Positions 61,610 to 64,000 of a DNA stretch of 64,000 bases are shown here, piece after piece. The notes beneath the pieces were generated by a model that was not told the DNA's origin, did not search any database, and saw nothing but the letters and a program-made list of their open reading frames with translations. The position numbers were made by a program, and so were the translations under genes. The number at the start of each line of letters is the position of its first letter. Positions within the stretch are counted from its first letter, which is position 1. This DNA is from Paracandidimonas soli (GTDB lineage Bacteria; Pseudomonadota; Gammaproteobacteria; Burkholderiales; Burkholderiaceae_B), in assembly GCF_004342005.1 (NCBI RefSeq), contig NZ_SMBX01000002.1, forward strand, positions 1 through 64,000. Reading direction: 5' to 3'.

Positions 61610-61686
61610 GGCGCAATGGTACGCTGCATTGCGTCAGGACGGCAACGGCAAGCCCGCTTTTTGCCAGAAGCGCATGAAATGTCCGG

Positions 61687-61755
61687 TTTTTCTGTCGCCG
61701 GGCTGCCCCAGAAAAGAAGCGCCCCCTTGGAGGGGGCGGCAAGCCGAAGGCGCAG
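61687..61755. repeat. Dispersed GC-rich repeat, copy 3
   Basis: A diverged copy: GCCGGGCTGCCCC, AAGCGCCCCCTTGGAGGGGG and GCAAGCCGAAGGCGCAG. On the minus strand the C/G hairpin is followed by CGCTTCTTTTC. This is terminator-like, and in the right place to end the Bug/HMG-CoA lyase operon, whose last gene ends at 61792. The rest of 61610-61791 shows no gene. Confidence 0.75.
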
Positions 61756-61791
61756 TAACGCTCTATGACTCGATGGAGCAGCCTGGCGAGT

Positions 61792-62787
61792 TTATTCAGC
61801 GGTGATGTTTGCTGACCGCACCACCTGGCCCCAGCGATCCAGTTCCGCCTGAGTGTATTTACGCAGAGTGTCGGGTCCCATGAATTCGGCGTCCGCGCCG
61901 AGCTTGGCCGCCTGCTGGCGGAAGGCATCCGTTTTCATGATCTGTTCGATTTCACCGGCCAGTTTGTCGACCACGGGTCGCGGCGTGTCCTTTGGGGCAT
62001 ACATTGCGAACCAGGACGCAATGAGCAGATCGGGGAAACCGGCCTCGGCCACCGTGGGAACGTCGGGCAGGGAGTCGATGCGCTGGGCGCCGGTAACGGC
62101 CAGGGCGCGCAGCTTGCCGGCCTGGATATGCGGCAGCAGCGGAGGAGGGGTAGTGATGGTCATGTCGACGGAGCCGCCCAGGAGATCGGTCAGTGCGGGG
62201 CCGGTGCCCTTATAGGGGATGTGCACGGTCTTGATCTCGGCCATTTGGTTGAGCAGCTCGGTGGCCACGTGTTGCAGCGAGCCGTTGCCCGAGGATGCGT
62301 AGTTGAGCTTGCCAGGATTGGCCTTGGCGTATTCCACCAGCTCCTGCAGGCTGTTGATGGGCAGCCCGGGACGGATCACGATGACCTGGGGGGCCGACAG
62401 AACGTTGGCCACCGGCTCGAAGTCGGTAACAGGATCGAATTCCACATTGGTCTGGACATGCGGGGTGATAACCTGGAAGCCCGAATACTGCAGCAGCAGG
62501 TTGTAGCCGTCAGGCTGGGACCGCAGCACGAATTGGGCGGCGATGTTGCCGGATGCGCCAGGTTTGTTGTCGACCACGACGGTCTGGCCCAGGGCCTTGC
62601 CCAGCGGCTCGGCTATCATGCGGGCGGCGATGTCGGTGGTGCCTCCTGGCGCCGCTGAGGCGATCAAGCTCACGGACCGGGTCGGATAGTCGGAGGCGAG
62701 GGCCGGTGTGATGGCGGCGCACAGCAGGCCGGCGGAGGCCAGCTTGAAAGTGTGGCGGCGCAGTGCCTGGAATTGGCGAGTAGACAT
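61792..62787 (-). CDS. Bug-family tripartite tricarboxylate transporter substrate-binding protein
   Basis: A 331-aa periplasmic binding protein of the Bug (TctC-like) family, which is greatly expanded in this bacterial group and binds carboxylates. The signal peptide is RRHTFKLASAGLLCAAITPA ending near ALAS. The mature start DYPTRSVSLIASAAPGGTTD, then VVDNKPGASGNIAAQFV and YASSGNGSLQHVATELL, are family hallmarks. It is 17 nt downstream of the HMG-CoA lyase gene. No tctA/tctB membrane genes lie nearby, so it may serve a transporter elsewhere or act as a sensor. Confidence 0.93.
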   Translation of the reverse strand: MSTRQFQALRRHTFKLASAGLLCAAITPALASDYPTRSVSLIASAAPGGTTDIAARMIAEPLGKALGQTVVVDNKPGASGNIAAQFVLRSQPDGYNLLLQYSGFQVITPHVQTNVEFDPVTDFEPVANVLSAPQVIVIRPGLPINSLQELVEYAKANPGKLNYASSGNGSLQHVATELLNQMAEIKTVHIPYKGTGPALTDLLGGSVDMTITTPPPLLPHIQAGKLRALAVTGAQRIDSLPDVPTVAEAGFPDLLIASWFAMYAPKDTPRPVVDKLAGEIEQIMKTDAFRQQAAKLGADAEFMGPDTLRKYTQAELDRWGQVVRSANITAE

Positions 62788-62804
62788 TGTTTATCTCCTG
62801 ATTG

Positions 62805-63782
62805 TTATGGGTTGCCGGCCGTGAGCTGGTCCGGTGGAAATCGCTCGGCCAGCCAGGCGGGAGCGGGGTGGGTATGCAGGCGGTGTCCGGCCGCGAGCAA
62901 GGGAAGGTTGAAATCGCGTTGCACCAGGGCCGGCAGGCCGCGCACAACCGCAAGCAAAGCAGGCAGGTCGACGGACGTATCGATGCCCATGCACTGGAAC
63001 ATATGCACCAGTTCCTCGGTGCTGACATTGCCGCTTGCGCCCGGGGCGTAGGGACAGCCGCCCAGACCGCCGGCGGCAGCGTCGAAGCGGGTGACGCCGG
63101 TCTGCCAGGCGGCTATCGCATTGGCCAGCGCCATGCCGCGGGTGTTGTGCAGGTGGATGGTCAGCGGCGTAGAGGGCAGGGCCTCCTGGACGCGCTCGCA
63201 CATTTCGGCGACCTGGCTGGGATAGGCCATGCCTGTGGTGTCGCACAGTGTGATGCCCGAGGCGCCGGCATCGACCACGCTGCGTGCCAGCCGGATGACG
63301 TCTTCCGGGTTGACCTCGCCCTCGAACGGGCAGCCGAAGACGGTGGACAGCGATACATTGCAGGGCAGGGCGGGCTGCGTGTTTGCAGCGGACAGAATAC
63401 CCAGCAGTTGAGCCAGGGACTGTTCGCGCGTCATGCGCAGGTTGGCGCGGTTGTGGGTCTCGCTGGCTGACATGACCAGGTTGATTTCGTCCATGGCGCA
63501 TTCGCGAGCGCGTTCCAGTCCCCGGATATTGGGAACCAGGGCGGTGTAGACGACGCCGGGCCGGCGCTGGATGCCACGCATGACTTCCTGCGCGTCGGCC
63601 AGGGCCGGTATAGCCTTGGGAGAAGTGAAACTGGTGACTTCGATGCGAGCGAAGCCGCAGGCCGAAAGCGCGTCGACAAATGCAATCTTGTCCGGTGTGG
63701 GAACGTGGGCGCGTTCGATCTGCAGGCCGTCGCGCGGACCGACTTCGTTGATCTCGATGCGCGCAGCGCCTTTTATCATCAT
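62805..63782 (-). CDS. Hydroxymethylglutaryl-CoA lyase family protein
   Basis: A 325-aa TIM-barrel lyase of the HMG-CoA lyase / DRE-TIM family that splits a 3-hydroxy-3-methylacyl-CoA into a ketoacid (or acetoacetate) and acetyl-CoA. It has EVGPRDGLQIE (metal Asp), SFTSPKAIPALADAQEV, IHLHNTRGMALAN (metal His) and the signature GLGGCPYAPGASGNVSTEEL with the active Cys. Its ATG overlaps the stop of the CoA-transferase gene (ATGA). With a CoA-transferase beside it, a citramalyl-CoA-type substrate is as likely as HMG-CoA. Confidence 0.9.
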   Translation of the reverse strand: MMIKGAARIEINEVGPRDGLQIERAHVPTPDKIAFVDALSACGFARIEVTSFTSPKAIPALADAQEVMRGIQRRPGVVYTALVPNIRGLERARECAMDEINLVMSASETHNRANLRMTREQSLAQLLGILSAANTQPALPCNVSLSTVFGCPFEGEVNPEDVIRLARSVVDAGASGITLCDTTGMAYPSQVAEMCERVQEALPSTPLTIHLHNTRGMALANAIAAWQTGVTRFDAAAGGLGGCPYAPGASGNVSTEELVHMFQCMGIDTSVDLPALLAVVRGLPALVQRDFNLPLLAAGHRLHTHPAPAWLAERFPPDQLTAGNP

Positions 63783-64000
63783 GCCAGGACTCCTCGTGCC
63801 CGCAGGTCGGCCAGCGTGGCGGCATCGAAGCCCGCATCAGCCAGGACACTGTCGGTGTGCTCGCCCAAGGTGGGCGCGCGACGGTCGACGCCGCCGGGGT
63901 TGTCGGAAAGTATCGGGAATACGGCGGGCATCTCCACGTCGATGCCGCTGGCGGCCTGTATGCGTGTGATGGCGCCACGTTCGCGGTAGTGCGGGTCTTC
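63779..64000 (-). CDS. CaiB/BaiF family CoA-transferase (partial, C-terminal end)
   Basis: Only the last 73 residues lie in the window; the 5' part is beyond its edge. EDPHYRERGAITRI, VFPILSDNPGG and APTLGEHTDSVLADAGFDAA are the usual C-terminal pattern of class III CoA-transferases, which move CoA between carboxylates such as succinyl-CoA and an organic acid. The stop overlaps the lyase start. It would activate the acid that the lyase then splits. Confidence 0.85.
   Translation of the reverse strand, partial: EDPHYRERGAITRIQAASGIDVEMPAVFPILSDNPGGVDRRAPTLGEHTDSVLADAGFDAATLADLRARGVLA

Overview
The window is a stretch of GC-rich chromosome from a betaproteobacterium, most likely Burkholderiales, family Alcaligenaceae (the Bordetella / Achromobacter / Pusillimonas neighbourhood). 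The reasons are the leuS-lptE-holA and maf-rlmH-rsfS-nadD-hemF-purD-yebC gene orders, an Arg32-type EF-P with an EarP rhamnosyltransferase, a DUF2863 protein, a Bug-type tricarboxylate-binding protein, and a dispersed GC-rich repeat of a kind common in this order. The genus is inference; no rRNA gene is present. I saw no transposase, prophage or CRISPR array.

Layout. 0.1-11.2 kb (all minus): hslO, a truncated and degenerate AMP-binding protein, an RDD membrane protein, an RlmL-like rRNA methyltransferase, hemJ, proA, holA, lptE, leuS. 11.2-11.6 kb: gene-free, filled by a 234-bp nested palindrome. 11.6-20.2 kb: rpmG-rpmB, a Bcr/CflA-type exporter, cfa (plus, with a possible leader peptide), then the housekeeping run maf-rlmH-rsfS-nadD-hemF-purD-yebC on minus. 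20.4-27.5 kb: a HerA-like ATPase, a 167-bp MITE-like palindrome with CTAG flanks, a divergent GntR regulator / enolase-superfamily pair around a palindromic operator candidate, an EamA exporter, a quinone oxidoreductase, DUF423 and a secreted nuclease. 27.5-34.1 kb: a four-gene peptide-type ABC transporter operon whose first gene starts inside a dispersed repeat. 34.2-38.6 kb: DUF1178, then three consecutive unrecognised exported proteins (one secreted, two lipoproteins) with MORN-like segments, behind their own sigma70-type promoter. This is the best candidate here for an undescribed system.

38.6-48.8 kb (minus): efp, earP, DUF2863, acnA, acnB, msrB, a small acetyltransferase and a membrane protein. 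48.9-55.6 kb: trhO and an MFS transporter (plus); fabI, mltD and gloB (minus); a degenerate methyltransferase and rnhA (plus). 55.7-60.8 kb: an RND efflux adaptor-pump pair lying between rnhA and dnaQ, then tRNA-Val(CAC). 61-64 kb (minus): a LysE exporter and an acid-catabolism operon (CoA-transferase, cut by the window edge; HMG-CoA lyase family; Bug binding protein).

How they work together. Most of the window is core housekeeping: translation and ribosome maturation (leuS, rpmB/G, rsfS, rlmH, efp, trhO), envelope (lptE, mltD, fabI, cfa), haem (hemF, hemJ), NAD and purine synthesis, the TCA cycle and replication (holA, rnhA, dnaQ). The accessory parts are the ABC operon, the MORN-like exported cluster, the enolase/GntR locus, the RND pair and the terminal acid-catabolism operon. 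Three structured repeat types sit at boundaries between these blocks.
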